This document shows positions 26,941 through 36,310 of a DNA stretch of 64,000 bases, piece after piece. Location of the stretch: positions 62,001 through 126,000 of the forward strand of contig PLYA01000033.1 of NCBI GenBank assembly GCA_003153315.1, read 5' to 3'. Position 1 is the first letter of the stretch. Each line of letters starts with the position of its first letter. Below the pieces are notes generated by a model, which had not been told where the DNA came from, did no database searches, and saw only the letters and a program-made list of their open reading frames with translations. The translations under genes were made by a program, and so were the position numbers. This DNA is from Bacteroidota bacterium (GTDB lineage: Bacteria > Bacteroidota > Bacteroidia > B-17B0 > Aurantibacillaceae).

Positions 26941-28134
26941 TTAAGACAAAATAATCAAATCAATATCGTTTTCGGAAAGCCCTTTTAACAGGTGGTTAAA
27001 AATACTTGTTTTAAGCAATATCTGCCACATATTTAAGTGCGGCTTGCCTATGCAAATGGTTGTAATTTCTTTTTCTGTGGCTATCTGCATAATGGCATCT
27101 ACAATGTTGGATGCTGTAGAGTGAAGTGAAATGAAGGGTACATTAACAGGTAATTGCGTTCCATCTGATTTAATTTGAGATTGTATTACCTCTGCACCCA
27201 AATCAATGGCAAGTTTATAATTGTTTATCAAATGCCTTTGTTTATCCAAGGCTATTTTATTTGCGCTTTCATTCGGGGTTTGTATATATAACACATACCA
27301 TTTAGAGTTATAGTAATTTGCCAATCGTGCAGTTTTACGTATAATCTTTTTAGCTACTTCATTATTACTGGATATACAAGCTAAAAAATGTTCCTGCTTT
27401 AATTGCTGCGGACGAGGTACTTCTGTTTCAATTTTCCTTACAACCTGTGTGGCAACTTCCTTTAAGGCAAGTTCACGCAATTGCAATATCTTTTCGGGTT
27501 TAAAGAAATTCTTTAAGGCTAACTCAACCTTAGATTTATCATAAATCTTTCCTTCCTTTAAACGGGTTATCAGTTCTTCGGCTGTAAGGTCAATGTTTAC
27601 AACCTCATCGGCCATCTTTAAAAAACTGTCGGGTACTCTTTCATTAACCTCTATACCTGCAATCTTCTTAATCTCTTCATTAATGCTTTCAATATGCTGA
27701 ATATTAACAGCGGTAATTACATTAATACCCTCATTTAAAATATCCTGCACATCCTGCCACCTTTTTTCATTCTTACTTCCGGGAATGTTGGTATGTGCCA
27801 GCTCATCTATAATAACCCATTCCGGTTTTAAAATAAATATGGAGTTAATATCCATTTCATCCAGTTGTTTGCCTTTATAAAAAGTTTGCCGGCGTGGTAT
27901 AAACGGCAAGCCCGCTACTAAGTCCTGAGTTTCTTTACGGTTATGTGTTTCTATATATCCTATCTGAACATTTATACCGTTCTTTATCATGCTATGGGCT
28001 TCCTGCAGCATACGGTAGGTTTTGCCCACACCGGCGCTCATGCCTATATATATTTTAAGCTTCCCCCTGTTTGACTGCTTATTCAAATCAAGGAAATGCT
28101 CTACATTCTTATCTTTCTGTTCCTGTTCTGTCAT
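26941..28134 (-). CDS. kdpD: KdpD N-terminal sensor protein (KdpD + universal stress domain), no kinase
   Basis: A 397 aa protein equal to the cytoplasmic N-terminal half of KdpD. The KdpD domain has the Walker A motif GMSAGVGKTYRML (about 31-43) and WVIIDELAHTNIPGS. A USP-like domain follows (about 250-397, ending with ICIGKP near the C-terminus). The four membrane helices and the transmitter of full-length KdpD (about 890 aa) are absent; kinase function is supplied by the adjacent gene (TAA then ATG, no gap). It probably senses K+ or nucleotide signals. Placed 50 nt after kdpA copy 3. Confidence 0.9.
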   Translation of the reverse strand: MTEQEQKDKNVEHFLDLNKQSNRGKLKIYIGMSAGVGKTYRMLQEAHSMIKNGINVQIGYIETHNRKETQDLVAGLPFIPRRQTFYKGKQLDEMDINSIFILKPEWVIIDELAHTNIPGSKNEKRWQDVQDILNEGINVITAVNIQHIESINEEIKKIAGIEVNERVPDSFLKMADEVVNIDLTAEELITRLKEGKIYDKSKVELALKNFFKPEKILQLRELALKEVATQVVRKIETEVPRPQQLKQEHFLACISSNNEVAKKIIRKTARLANYYNSKWYVLYIQTPNESANKIALDKQRHLINNYKLAIDLGAEVIQSQIKSDGTQLPVNVPFISLHSTASNIVDAIMQIATEKEITTICIGKPHLNMWQILLKTSIFNHLLKGLSENDIDLIILS

Positions 28135-28184
28135 TTACACGGCTAAATTAATGTTTTCGGAACACGTATTATCTATGTCTTTTA

Positions 28185-29903
28185 TCATTTAATTAAGAAA
28201 TGATCTAACACGGGACCGAGCATGAATGTTGGAAACAAGGATAGTATGTTTAAAATAATTATTACTACAAAAAGAAATGCGCCAAAAGAAAGAGAATCTA
28301 CTTTAAGAGTTCCTGCTGATGGGGGTATGGCCTGTTTTTCTGCCAGTATGCCCGCTATCCATACCCCTCCTATAATGGGTATAAAACGTCCGGTTAGCAT
28401 AGGGATGGTGGTGGACAGGTTCCAAAAAATGGTATTGTCGCCCAGACTTTCAAAGCCCGAGCCATTACCCGCTGCACAAGAAATATACTGATATAGCATA
28501 GTAGTAAAACCATGCGGGCCTTTGTTGCTTAGCCATTGCAAACTATTATTACCACCAGGATAATGTAGATACACATAGGTGGCAACACCCGTTAGCAAAA
28601 GAGGCACCATGCTTTGCATAACGGCAACGCCAACGGTAATCTGCATTTCTTTAACCCCTATTTTTTTCCCGAATATTTCGGGCGTTCTCCCAATCATTAA
28701 ACTGCCTATAAAAAGACTGATAATTAAAAAGATAAACATATTAATCCAACCAGTTCCCAGACCGCCATAAAAGCCGTCGAAGTTCATGCCCAGTAACATG
28801 CTTAAACCGGACAGGGACATAAAGCTATCGTGCATTCCAACAACTGTACCCGCTGGTATTACAGAATTTTCGCCTGCATAAAACCCACTGTAAAAAGCGC
28901 CATACCGAGTTTCTTTGCCCTCCATATTACCGTTGTTGTTTATACCCATTTGTTTTATGAGCGGGTTGCCATGCACTTCGTTATAAATAACAGGAATGGC
29001 AGTTAAAAGAAAACCTAAGGTCATTATCGCAAAAATTATTTTACTGAAATGCCTTTCTTTTAAATAATACCCTATGAAAAAAACAAACGCCATAGGCAAT
29101 AAAAAAACTATAAGGCTGTGTATAATGAATGAGAAGAAGGTTGGGTTCTCAAACGGATGGGCATTGTTTGCCCCAAAAAAACCACCCCCGTTTGAACCTA
29201 ATTCCTTTATGGGTATAAAGGCAGCCACAGGGCCTGTCGATACGGTTATGCTATCGCCCTGCAGGGTTTTAATGTGGTGAGGTCCGGCAAAGGTCATGGG
29301 TACGCCACTGCATAAAAAAAGAAATGTCGCTATAATACAAAGCGGCATTAGTATGCGGGTTAACGATTTTACAAAATCAACATAAAAGTTACCCAAGTTG
29401 GTGCTTGTTCTGGCGGAAAGCCCTCTGACTATAGCTACGCCCATTGATAAGCTGGTTGCCGCACTTACAAATTGCAGAAACATAAATACACCCATTTGCG
29501 ACAAATAAGTAGCCCCTGTTTCGCCTGAATAGTCTTGCAGGTTTGTACTGGTTAAAAAACTAATGGCAGAATTAAAGGCGAGGCTCCATCCCATAGAAGG
29601 ATTACCGGCAGGATTTAAAAACAAACTCCCCTGAAACAACAACACAACAAAACCGAAAACAAACCAAACTGCATTTATAACCAACATGGCAAGCAGGTAT
29701 TGCTTCCAATTCATTTCTTTTAAAGGGTCTATCTTGCAAAATTTAAAGATGAAGCCTTCAACGGGTTTTAAAAATTCAAGCAGACTTTTTTCGCCCTTAT
29801 ATACTTTATTCATATAAGCTCCTATTGGCCATGCCAACAGAACAGATAGAGTAAATATAAATATGCAACCGATGGTGTTTTGTATCATCATATTATTTTG
29901 CAT
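28185..29903 (-). CDS. kdpA: KdpA-like potassium-translocating subunit, copy 3 (without KdpB/KdpC)
   Basis: A 572 aa KdpA homologue with ten or so hydrophobic helices. Pore-loop regions: loop 1 SAISFLTSTNLQDYSGETG; loop 2 KELGSNGGGFFGANNAHPFE; loop 3 AGTVVGMHDSFM; loop 4 CAAGNGSGFESLGDN. Loop 3 has V where canonical KdpA has the N of GAVN-type sequence. No kdpB or kdpC accompanies it; neighbours are a Na+/H+ antiporter upstream and KdpD downstream. It could join the single KdpB/KdpC at 44-47 kb or act alone as a channel. Confidence 0.92.
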   Translation of the reverse strand: MQNNMMIQNTIGCIFIFTLSVLLAWPIGAYMNKVYKGEKSLLEFLKPVEGFIFKFCKIDPLKEMNWKQYLLAMLVINAVWFVFGFVVLLFQGSLFLNPAGNPSMGWSLAFNSAISFLTSTNLQDYSGETGATYLSQMGVFMFLQFVSAATSLSMGVAIVRGLSARTSTNLGNFYVDFVKSLTRILMPLCIIATFLFLCSGVPMTFAGPHHIKTLQGDSITVSTGPVAAFIPIKELGSNGGGFFGANNAHPFENPTFFSFIIHSLIVFLLPMAFVFFIGYYLKERHFSKIIFAIMTLGFLLTAIPVIYNEVHGNPLIKQMGINNNGNMEGKETRYGAFYSGFYAGENSVIPAGTVVGMHDSFMSLSGLSMLLGMNFDGFYGGLGTGWINMFIFLIISLFIGSLMIGRTPEIFGKKIGVKEMQITVGVAVMQSMVPLLLTGVATYVYLHYPGGNNSLQWLSNKGPHGFTTMLYQYISCAAGNGSGFESLGDNTIFWNLSTTIPMLTGRFIPIIGGVWIAGILAEKQAIPPSAGTLKVDSLSFGAFLFVVIIILNILSLFPTFMLGPVLDHFLIK

Positions 29904-29931
29904 ATAGTATTAATTGACATAAGCCCTATTC

Positions 29932-32085
29932 TTATTTTTTTTCATTTTTAATTTCATGTAATTCCTGTGCAGCATGTTCTTTCTTGGTAGAAGTTATATT
30001 TATGGAACGCGTCGAATCTACAAAATGTTTTAGCCTCCTGTCCAGGTTTTTATTCATACGTTCAGCTTCTGCTTCATCTATTCTTCCGTTCTTTTGAAGC
30101 CTTTCTATACTTTGCCTTTCGTAGTTTAGTACTTTGCGTATGGCCTGTTGGGTAGAGATGGCGGCATATATTTCGGGATAATTCTTTCTCAGGTTTCTTA
30201 TAAAAGTTTGCCCGTGAATTTTGTTCTCGTTTATTTCTTCTTCTATTCCAGATAAGTTAGTATTATCCCCTTCTTTATTTCGTACCATAGAACCTACCAG
30301 CTTAAGGGTTTCTTCCTGCGCTTCTATAAAACCATTGGCACAATCATGACTGATAACCAGTCTGCTCATTAATTGTGTTTCTGCCCAACGATTTATTATA
30401 GGCCACCTACGGAGTGTATTCAGAAACTCAGGTGTTGACCAAGATTCTTCTAAATCTTTACGGTGCGCGAGTGATGTTATGATTCCTTCGTCCAATAATT
30501 CACTGATGCTGTCGGATAATATCCTTACCGATTCGCGCCCTAAAAGGCCGTCCTTAAACTGATGCCAGTAACTGCTTTTTTCTTTTTCTAAAAGTTTACG
30601 GCGGGTTTCGCTAAGCATATTAATATTTTTACTGTTTGTATCAATATGTTTGGCTTCTTCAGGTAAAAACTCTTTTACTTTATCCCAATCGGTCTTTTTA
30701 AAATCGCGTTCGCCTTTTATACGCTCTATCTGCACTTCGGTTGCATGGCGTATATATTGCTTGGCATGAAAATTCATGATGGCTTTTGCAGGCGATATTT
30801 TAGCCAACCCTAATATATCAATAAGTTTTTTTGTAGTGGTTGCGTTTATGAGCAAAGTTAAGGTTACAGAGCCTGCGATTAAAAACATAAACTGGTCTTT
30901 AATACTTTGCGGCAGATATTTATTGTCAACGCCCGAAACAATAAGCGCTAATGCCAGCGCTATAGCTCCACGCAAACCACCATACCAAAGAACGATGGCT
31001 TCTTTTTTCCGCAGGCCATACCCTGTATTTCTCATAAACGGAAAGTGTATGGCAATCATAATGGCTCTTACCACATGAATACCTATGTAAACAATACCCA
31101 ACGAAATAAAATCAGCAGCCGTAAAATGTGTGCGCATAGCAATAACCAAACCTGCAATAATAAATATCATGCTGTTGGCAATAAATCCTGCTAAATCCCA
31201 AAATTCATGCATAAAGTGTTGCACATGCGGACTTATGCTTGTTTTGCCAATTCCACCTATGAGCAAGCCCAAAGTCATAAGCGCCATAACACCCGATACA
31301 TGAAAAAAATGTTCGGCAATATAAAATGTAATATAAGCTGCTGCAACCACAATGCTTATTTCTACCATGGCATCATTAAAAACATCTTTCAGCCATTTTA
31401 TCATTAAATAACCTATCAGTGCGCCAACTGCAATTCCTCCAAAAGATACACGAAAAAATTCAATGAAACCATTGCCGCTTGCCTCGCCCGTAATGGCGCC
31501 AAAGAACACCATAAAGAAAACGATGGCGGTACCATCATTAAGAAGTGATTCTCCTTCTATGAGCGTGCTTAATTTTTTACTGGCTCCCACTTCTTTTAAA
31601 AGTGAAACTACAGCAACCGGGTCTGTAGCGCTAATTACAGAACCAAACATAAAAGCAATGGACCAGTTTGCCCAACCTTCGAGCCCGATATTAAAATAAT
31701 CTACTGCATAAACGATAATACCCGTAAGCAGTAAAGCAACTACAACCCCAGGCACAGACAAAATAGTTGCATTAATGGCCGAACGTTTAAAGGTGTGTAA
31801 ATCCATATTAAAGGATGCTTCGAAAATTAATATGGGGAGAAACACAAAGAGCAATAAATGAGGGTCTATACCGGCAGCCCAATTGAGCGAATGTGCAACA
31901 AAGCTTACATCAATAGAGCCCCACAAATTCAAAAGTCCGAAACGCATAAGCACACCAAGTATAATACCAATTAAAAATAAAACTACCGTAAAGGGCAGTT
32001 TAACCGATTTAAGAAAATGCCGCGCAGCAGCCCCAATAAAGACTGCCATAATGATAAATAATAAGGCGCTATAACTTTCTTCCAT
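29932..32085 (-). CDS. CPA1-family Na+(K+)/H+ antiporter with long cytosolic tail
   Basis: A 717 aa protein. Residues 1-420 hold about twelve membrane helices with CPA1 motifs ISATDPVAVVSLL and EGESLLNDGTAIVFF, where the acidic residues carry cation/proton exchange. Residues 430-717 are a polar, helical cytosolic domain as in NhaP/SOS1-type exchangers. It sits between YnfA and kdpA copy 3 with short gaps, so expression is likely linked to K+ stress. Ion preference (Na+ or K+) is not readable from sequence. Confidence 0.92.
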   Translation of the reverse strand: MEESYSALLFIIMAVFIGAAARHFLKSVKLPFTVVLFLIGIILGVLMRFGLLNLWGSIDVSFVAHSLNWAAGIDPHLLLFVFLPILIFEASFNMDLHTFKRSAINATILSVPGVVVALLLTGIIVYAVDYFNIGLEGWANWSIAFMFGSVISATDPVAVVSLLKEVGASKKLSTLIEGESLLNDGTAIVFFMVFFGAITGEASGNGFIEFFRVSFGGIAVGALIGYLMIKWLKDVFNDAMVEISIVVAAAYITFYIAEHFFHVSGVMALMTLGLLIGGIGKTSISPHVQHFMHEFWDLAGFIANSMIFIIAGLVIAMRTHFTAADFISLGIVYIGIHVVRAIMIAIHFPFMRNTGYGLRKKEAIVLWYGGLRGAIALALALIVSGVDNKYLPQSIKDQFMFLIAGSVTLTLLINATTTKKLIDILGLAKISPAKAIMNFHAKQYIRHATEVQIERIKGERDFKKTDWDKVKEFLPEEAKHIDTNSKNINMLSETRRKLLEKEKSSYWHQFKDGLLGRESVRILSDSISELLDEGIITSLAHRKDLEESWSTPEFLNTLRRWPIINRWAETQLMSRLVISHDCANGFIEAQEETLKLVGSMVRNKEGDNTNLSGIEEEINENKIHGQTFIRNLRKNYPEIYAAISTQQAIRKVLNYERQSIERLQKNGRIDEAEAERMNKNLDRRLKHFVDSTRSINITSTKKEHAAQELHEIKNEKK

Positions 32086-32100
32086 TTTTTTAGTTCTACA

Positions 32101-32433
32101 TCATACTGTTCTTGGAGCATAATAAATAATAGCTACTCCTGTAAGTGCAATCAATGCTCCTATTATATCATACTTATCGGGCGTATAATTATCCATTTTG
32201 TAAGCCCAAAGTAATGCCATAACTATAAAGAATCCTCCATAAGTAGCATATACTCTTGCAAAGTTTGAAGTTTGTAATGTGGCTACCACACCATAGAGTG
32301 CTAATATAATTCCTCCTATAATTCCGTAATAAAAGGGTTTGTTTTCTTTTAGCCAAAGCCAAATAAGGTAGCCTCCTCCAATTTCGCAAAAGCCTGCAAG
32401 AATAAATATGGCTATTGATTTTATAATACTCAT
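32101..32433 (-). CDS. YnfA-family membrane protein
   Basis: A 110 aa protein with four helices, matching YnfA/UPF0060: FILAGFCEIGGGYLIWLWL, then YGVVATLQ, and FARVYATYGGFFIVMALLW. Related to small multidrug resistance transporters; substrate unknown. The position inside the K+ operon suggests a role in cation or osmotic homeostasis. Confidence 0.88.
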   Translation of the reverse strand: MSIIKSIAIFILAGFCEIGGGYLIWLWLKENKPFYYGIIGGIILALYGVVATLQTSNFARVYATYGGFFIVMALLWAYKMDNYTPDKYDIIGALIALTGVAIIYYAPRTV

Positions 32434-32437
32434 ATAT

Positions 32438-32665
32438 CTATTTTATAAATCTTATGATAAAAATAGTTAAAATAAGGAGTATAAAGAAAATCAGGATGGA
32501 ATAAGGATTGGCAAAATTTATTGTCCAACCCAAAGCACGGAACCTTTTAGGGGGAAAAATGCGTTTATCCTTTTTGTTATAATAAAATATACCCCATATC
32601 CAGTTAGCTGGGTCATCGTGCCACTGATCGAATATTTCTTTGTTTGGTTTTTCTTTTGTATCCAT
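32438..32665 (-). CDS. Small membrane protein, DUF5808-like
   Basis: A 75 aa protein. The polar N-terminus contains WIWGIFYYNKKDKRIFPPKR and LGWTINFANP, the pattern I associate with DUF5808, followed by a single C-terminal hydrophobic helix (about 53-72). Tightly spaced between YnfA (4 nt) and the methyltransferase (5 nt). Function unknown. Confidence 0.7.
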   Translation of the reverse strand: MDTKEKPNKEIFDQWHDDPANWIWGIFYYNKKDKRIFPPKRFRALGWTINFANPYSILIFFILLILTIFIIRFIK

Positions 32666-32670
32666 GTTTT

Positions 32671-33447
32671 TTATTTATATGGGGTTAGCATAATATCAAG
32701 TACTGCTTTTGATTTTACTCCCTTAATGCAATAGAAAACTTCCTGAAACTTTAATTCTTCATTTTTATACGATTCGTTTATTTCTTTTATGCCATTTTCT
32801 AATTCAGCCTCTGTAAAGCTTTCAAGAACCGACATGTATCTGCTCTTCACCATTTCAATATACTTTGTTTTTGTAATTTTTATTTCGTGTTTCACGGTAG
32901 TATATGAAGTGAGAAATCCAACCTGTTCCAATTTACTAATTACATCCAGATAAGAGGGTTGATTAACTTTGAATCTTTTCAAAGCTTCTTCAAATAAAGG
33001 ATAATTTAAACGCCCGGGTTCCATTAAAATTACCAAACGCCCTCTGTTCTTCAATTGCCTGTAAAGGCCTTTAAATAAAGACAGCCTGTCTTTTTTAGGA
33101 ATATGATGAATGAACTCTTTCATGTAAATTTTATCATAAACAACATCTTGCTTAGAAAACTCAACGGCATCCTGACAAAGTTTTTCTATACGTTTTTCTT
33201 TATTCATCTCCAGCATTAAGGCGCTGTTATCAACGCACTTCATATTAACGGAGTCAATTTTATGTAGAATGGCTTTTGCAAATATTCCGGTACCTGCCCC
33301 AAGCTCAACAACTACTTCCTTGTTTTTTATGGAAAGGTCTTCTATTATCTTATTTGTAAAGTAGTCCACATAATCTGTTGAATAATTATAATATTCATCA
33401 TAGTGCGAGGCTAAACTTGTGTAATGATCCATATTCTTAGTAGACAT
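32671..33447 (-). CDS. Class I SAM-dependent methyltransferase
   Basis: A 258 aa Rossmann methyltransferase. Motif I is VVELGAGTGIFAKAIL (about 45-60), an acidic residue follows in VNMKCVDNSALML, and a later motif is GRLVILMEPG. Target unknown. It lies within the por3-kdpA3-kdpD operon (3 nt after the porin), an unusual companion for potassium genes. Confidence 0.85.
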   Translation of the reverse strand: MSTKNMDHYTSLASHYDEYYNYSTDYVDYFTNKIIEDLSIKNKEVVVELGAGTGIFAKAILHKIDSVNMKCVDNSALMLEMNKEKRIEKLCQDAVEFSKQDVVYDKIYMKEFIHHIPKKDRLSLFKGLYRQLKNRGRLVILMEPGRLNYPLFEEALKRFKVNQPSYLDVISKLEQVGFLTSYTTVKHEIKITKTKYIEMVKSRYMSVLESFTEAELENGIKEINESYKNEELKFQEVFYCIKGVKSKAVLDIMLTPYK

Positions 33448-33450
33448 ATT

Positions 33451-34791
33451 TTAAAATCTTACTATTAAATCTGCTGCTATATTCCACTGGTCTTTTTTAG
33501 TGCCAAGGTCATAAGCCAATACATTGTTCGTCCATGTGCGGTCGTATCTTACTTCAGGACGTATAGTAAGCCAATCGGTGAAATAATAAATAAAGCCAAT
33601 GGTATGGCTTGTATAGGTAGTTGCAAAGCCGGTTCTCCAACCGTTCATATCATTCAAATAATCGTTTCTTATAGATATGTAACTCTTTTTAGTGGTTAGT
33701 ATCTGGAAATAATTAACTACCCCAACAGCAGCAGAGGTTCCTGGAATGGTGGTACCTGGACCGCCGCCTGCACCATAACGAAAAGGACCATAACTTGCCG
33801 AGCCGCCTAAGGCAGCATCTTTTTCCCATTCGTAATAAGCTTCCGTCATCATGTGAACTCGTTTGCTAAATCTGCATCCCCAAACACCCGAAGCCATTTG
33901 CAAATTATCATGTCCATTTTTATAAGTACCGTCAAGACCAATAGAGTTCATACCAATAAATAGCGAGTTATTATTGTTCTTTGAAACCCAACGTACAAAG
34001 CCCTGTCCATTTATGGCAGAAGAGTTACACCAGGGTGCCATATCATTACCACCCTGAATAGCCAGTTGTATCTGCCATTGCTTGCTTAGTTTTATCGTGC
34101 TTTGTACTCCTGTAAAAGTAAAGGGGTCGTAACAGAACATCACAGAGTGAGAAAATAAATAATTCTCGGGTGCAAGTTGCGCTTCAATATCTGCAGGGGC
34201 AATATAGCGCCCTACTTTTAACACCATTCCTTTGGCAACTTTAGGAAAGTAAAGCAAAGCATAGGCTTCGGGCAAATCATAACCGTATAAATTATTCTGC
34301 TTAAAATACTGGTCGCTGAACCAACCTTTAGCTACTGTGTAGCGATAATCCAAACCATACATATTGCTTACGCGAAAGCCCCAATCGAAATGATCGGTTT
34401 GTATAGTGTTTGGCTGCCGTTCGATACGAAGAACAACCTGATCCATTTGAAAAGAATTAGGAATAATATTATAACCAACCGGAAGGTTTACGGTTTTTGA
34501 AGTACTGAAAGTGTAGGATGGGTCAATCCAGCCATAAATCTTAACCCTGCTTTTTCTTTTGGCAAGCCCTAAAAGTTTTTGCAGTGAATAATCTGCTGCA
34601 TCAGCAGATACCCCTATAACCGGACCGTTGCACCACTCTGATGACGGGAATGGTATAGACGGCAAAGGGCTTGCGAAAGCCCTTTGATTAGTATTTGTAT
34701 GTAATGTATCTAAATTATTCTGCGAATACATTTGTTGATTAATTACTACAGTCGACGTGACAATAAGAAACATAGATTTCAGCGAGTTCAT
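33451..34791 (-). CDS. Outer-membrane beta-barrel porin (BBP2/OmpL-like), copy 3
   Basis: About 446 aa. A signal peptide follows MNSLKSMFLIVTS; I chose this ATG (34791) because the in-frame ATG at 34824 sits about where transcription should begin. The barrel has VKIYGWIDPSYTFS, VVLRIERQPNT, DWGFRVSNMYGLDYRY, LKVGRYIAPADIEAQLAPEN and a C-terminal aromatic IVRF. This is the putative beta-barrel porin-2 family. It is clearly paralogous to the porin at 38414. First gene of an operon running to the histidine kinase, preceded by paired palindromes. Confidence 0.9.
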   Translation of the reverse strand: MNSLKSMFLIVTSTVVINQQMYSQNNLDTLHTNTNQRAFASPLPSIPFPSSEWCNGPVIGVSADAADYSLQKLLGLAKRKSRVKIYGWIDPSYTFSTSKTVNLPVGYNIIPNSFQMDQVVLRIERQPNTIQTDHFDWGFRVSNMYGLDYRYTVAKGWFSDQYFKQNNLYGYDLPEAYALLYFPKVAKGMVLKVGRYIAPADIEAQLAPENYLFSHSVMFCYDPFTFTGVQSTIKLSKQWQIQLAIQGGNDMAPWCNSSAINGQGFVRWVSKNNNNSLFIGMNSIGLDGTYKNGHDNLQMASGVWGCRFSKRVHMMTEAYYEWEKDAALGGSASYGPFRYGAGGGPGTTIPGTSAAVGVVNYFQILTTKKSYISIRNDYLNDMNGWRTGFATTYTSHTIGFIYYFTDWLTIRPEVRYDRTWTNNVLAYDLGTKKDQWNIAADLIVRF

Positions 34792-34926
34792 TATTCTGTT
34801 TTTGAAGGCTACCGCTAAAATCATGCCTTAAGAAATTTACTATTTTGCCAAAGGCTTGGAATTGCTTGAATGACAATACCTCCATACGAAAGGAAAAAAT
34901 TCTTTATTTTATTCGGCAATAAAAAA

Positions 34927-34964
34927 CCTTTTCGTTTTGACAGGGCTATTTTCATTTTGAAAGG
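34927..34964 (-). promoter_or_regulatory. Paired palindromic operator upstream of the por3-kdpA3-kdpD operon
   Basis: Two related sites, CCTTTTCGTTTTGACAGG (13-mer centre 34936) and TTTTCATTTTGAAAGG (centre 34956), lie exactly 20 bp apart. The same pair geometry occurs at 40001-40039 and 49684-49722. On the minus strand a TTTGGCAAAA -24-like sequence begins 85 bp from the nearer centre (T at 34851), but its -12 part is poor. Confidence 0.65.
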
Positions 34965-34982
34965 AAGAGGTTTATCATGTAA

Positions 34983-35294
34983 TTAAACGGCAGACTCGCT
35001 TTTTGCAGTGTTTACTACTTTAAGTCTGACTCTCTTTATATCTTTTTGATTTATAATCCGGCCAAAACTTTCGCCCCAGTCTATAGATATTAAACTATTG
35101 TGTTTCGGGATTTCATTTTTATCCATAAAGTGCCATTTAATTATAAATGGCTCTCCTATATTTTCATTTCCATAAAAATAACTGAAAAATATTCCTTCGA
35201 GAACTGTATTATCCTTAAGGGTAATTTCCAGTATCTGGTCTTTTGAGTTAAAATATTTCTTAAATATTTCTTTTGAATAATCTTTTTTTATCAT
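34983..35294 (-). CDS. Hypothetical cytosolic protein
   Basis: A 103 aa soluble protein, not recognised. LEITLKDNTVLEGIFFSYFYG resembles the beta-hairpin opening of small SH3/Sm-like barrels. Last gene of the por2-kdpA2-corA operon, 21 nt after corA. Role unknown. Confidence 0.6.
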   Translation of the reverse strand: MIKKDYSKEIFKKYFNSKDQILEITLKDNTVLEGIFFSYFYGNENIGEPFIIKWHFMDKNEIPKHNSLISIDWGESFGRIINQKDIKRVRLKVVNTAKSESAV

Positions 35295-35315
35295 GATAAA
35301 TTAGTAATTAAAAAA

Positions 35316-36263
35316 TCACAACCACTTTTTTCTTTTAAAAATATACAGGGTTAAAAGAGAAGAACCTACAATTAATAAGATAGCCAAGGGGTAACCAAAG
35401 CTCCAATCAAGTTCTGGCATAGATTTAAAATTCATTCCATATACGCTGGCAATTAAAGTAGGAGGCATAAACACAACGGCTACAATGGTGAAAATTTTTA
35501 CTGCCCTGTTCTGTTCAATATTTATCAAACCTAAAACCGTATTCTGCAAATATTCCAACCTCATAAAAATAAAGGAGGTGTATTCGAGCATGGCATTAAT
35601 ATCTTTAATAAGAATTTTGAGCCTTTCTTTGTTTTCAAAGGTGTTGCATTTTAAAAGCGCCGAAACAATACGTTGTTTCTCTATAAAGCTTTCTCTTGAG
35701 AGTGTTGTCGCTTCCTGGTATTCGCTAATCTTTAGCAGTATATCTTCTTTATTGGTTTCTGCTTTTAAAGATAAGTTGCGGCTGGTTAAAGCTATATCTT
35801 TGGCTAAATGTTCAATAAAATCGGCATCCAAATCTACTTTAGTTTCTAAAATTGCTTCCAGTATCTCTCCGCCCTTTTTAAAGGCTTTTGGGTTTCGTTT
35901 AATCTTCTTTACCGTTTCGGCAAAGGATTTCATATCAGCAGTCCGTTCGGTAATGAGAATATGATCTTGTACATAAAAAAAGCAGGGTGTGTTTTCGAAA
36001 AAGTTTTCTTTTTTGGTTATAAAGTTTGAACTGATTAAAACCAAATCTTCCGTTTCATAAAAGCGGGCATTACTCTCAAGTTCATTATCTGCTTTCAGCC
36101 CGTCAAAATTAATTTTGAAAGCCGCTTCTACTCTTCTCTTTTCGCCATCTGTGGGGAATTGCAAATCAACCCACAAGAGCTCTTCTTTCGAAATGCTTTT
36201 GAGTAATTCAATATCATCAGTTTTTTCTATTGAATTATTTTTATGATAAAAGATTCTAACCAT
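35316..36263 (-). CDS. corA: CorA-family magnesium/divalent cation channel
   Basis: A 315 aa protein with a large N-terminal cytosolic domain and two C-terminal helices (about 258-275 and 290-308). The diagnostic YGMNF motif is at residues 275-279 right after TM1, followed by the acidic loop SMPELDWSF. Forms pentameric Mg2+ channels in known members. It is 47 nt downstream of kdpA copy 2, which puts Mg2+ transport in the same transcription unit as a K+ subunit. Confidence 0.95.
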   Translation of the reverse strand: MVRIFYHKNNSIEKTDDIELLKSISKEELLWVDLQFPTDGEKRRVEAAFKINFDGLKADNELESNARFYETEDLVLISSNFITKKENFFENTPCFFYVQDHILITERTADMKSFAETVKKIKRNPKAFKKGGEILEAILETKVDLDADFIEHLAKDIALTSRNLSLKAETNKEDILLKISEYQEATTLSRESFIEKQRIVSALLKCNTFENKERLKILIKDINAMLEYTSFIFMRLEYLQNTVLGLINIEQNRAVKIFTIVAVVFMPPTLIASVYGMNFKSMPELDWSFGYPLAILLIVGSSLLTLYIFKRKKWL

Positions 36264-36310
36264 TTTAATCTTAAATTATATGATTACATATAGTCGTTAT
36301 AATTTTTAAT

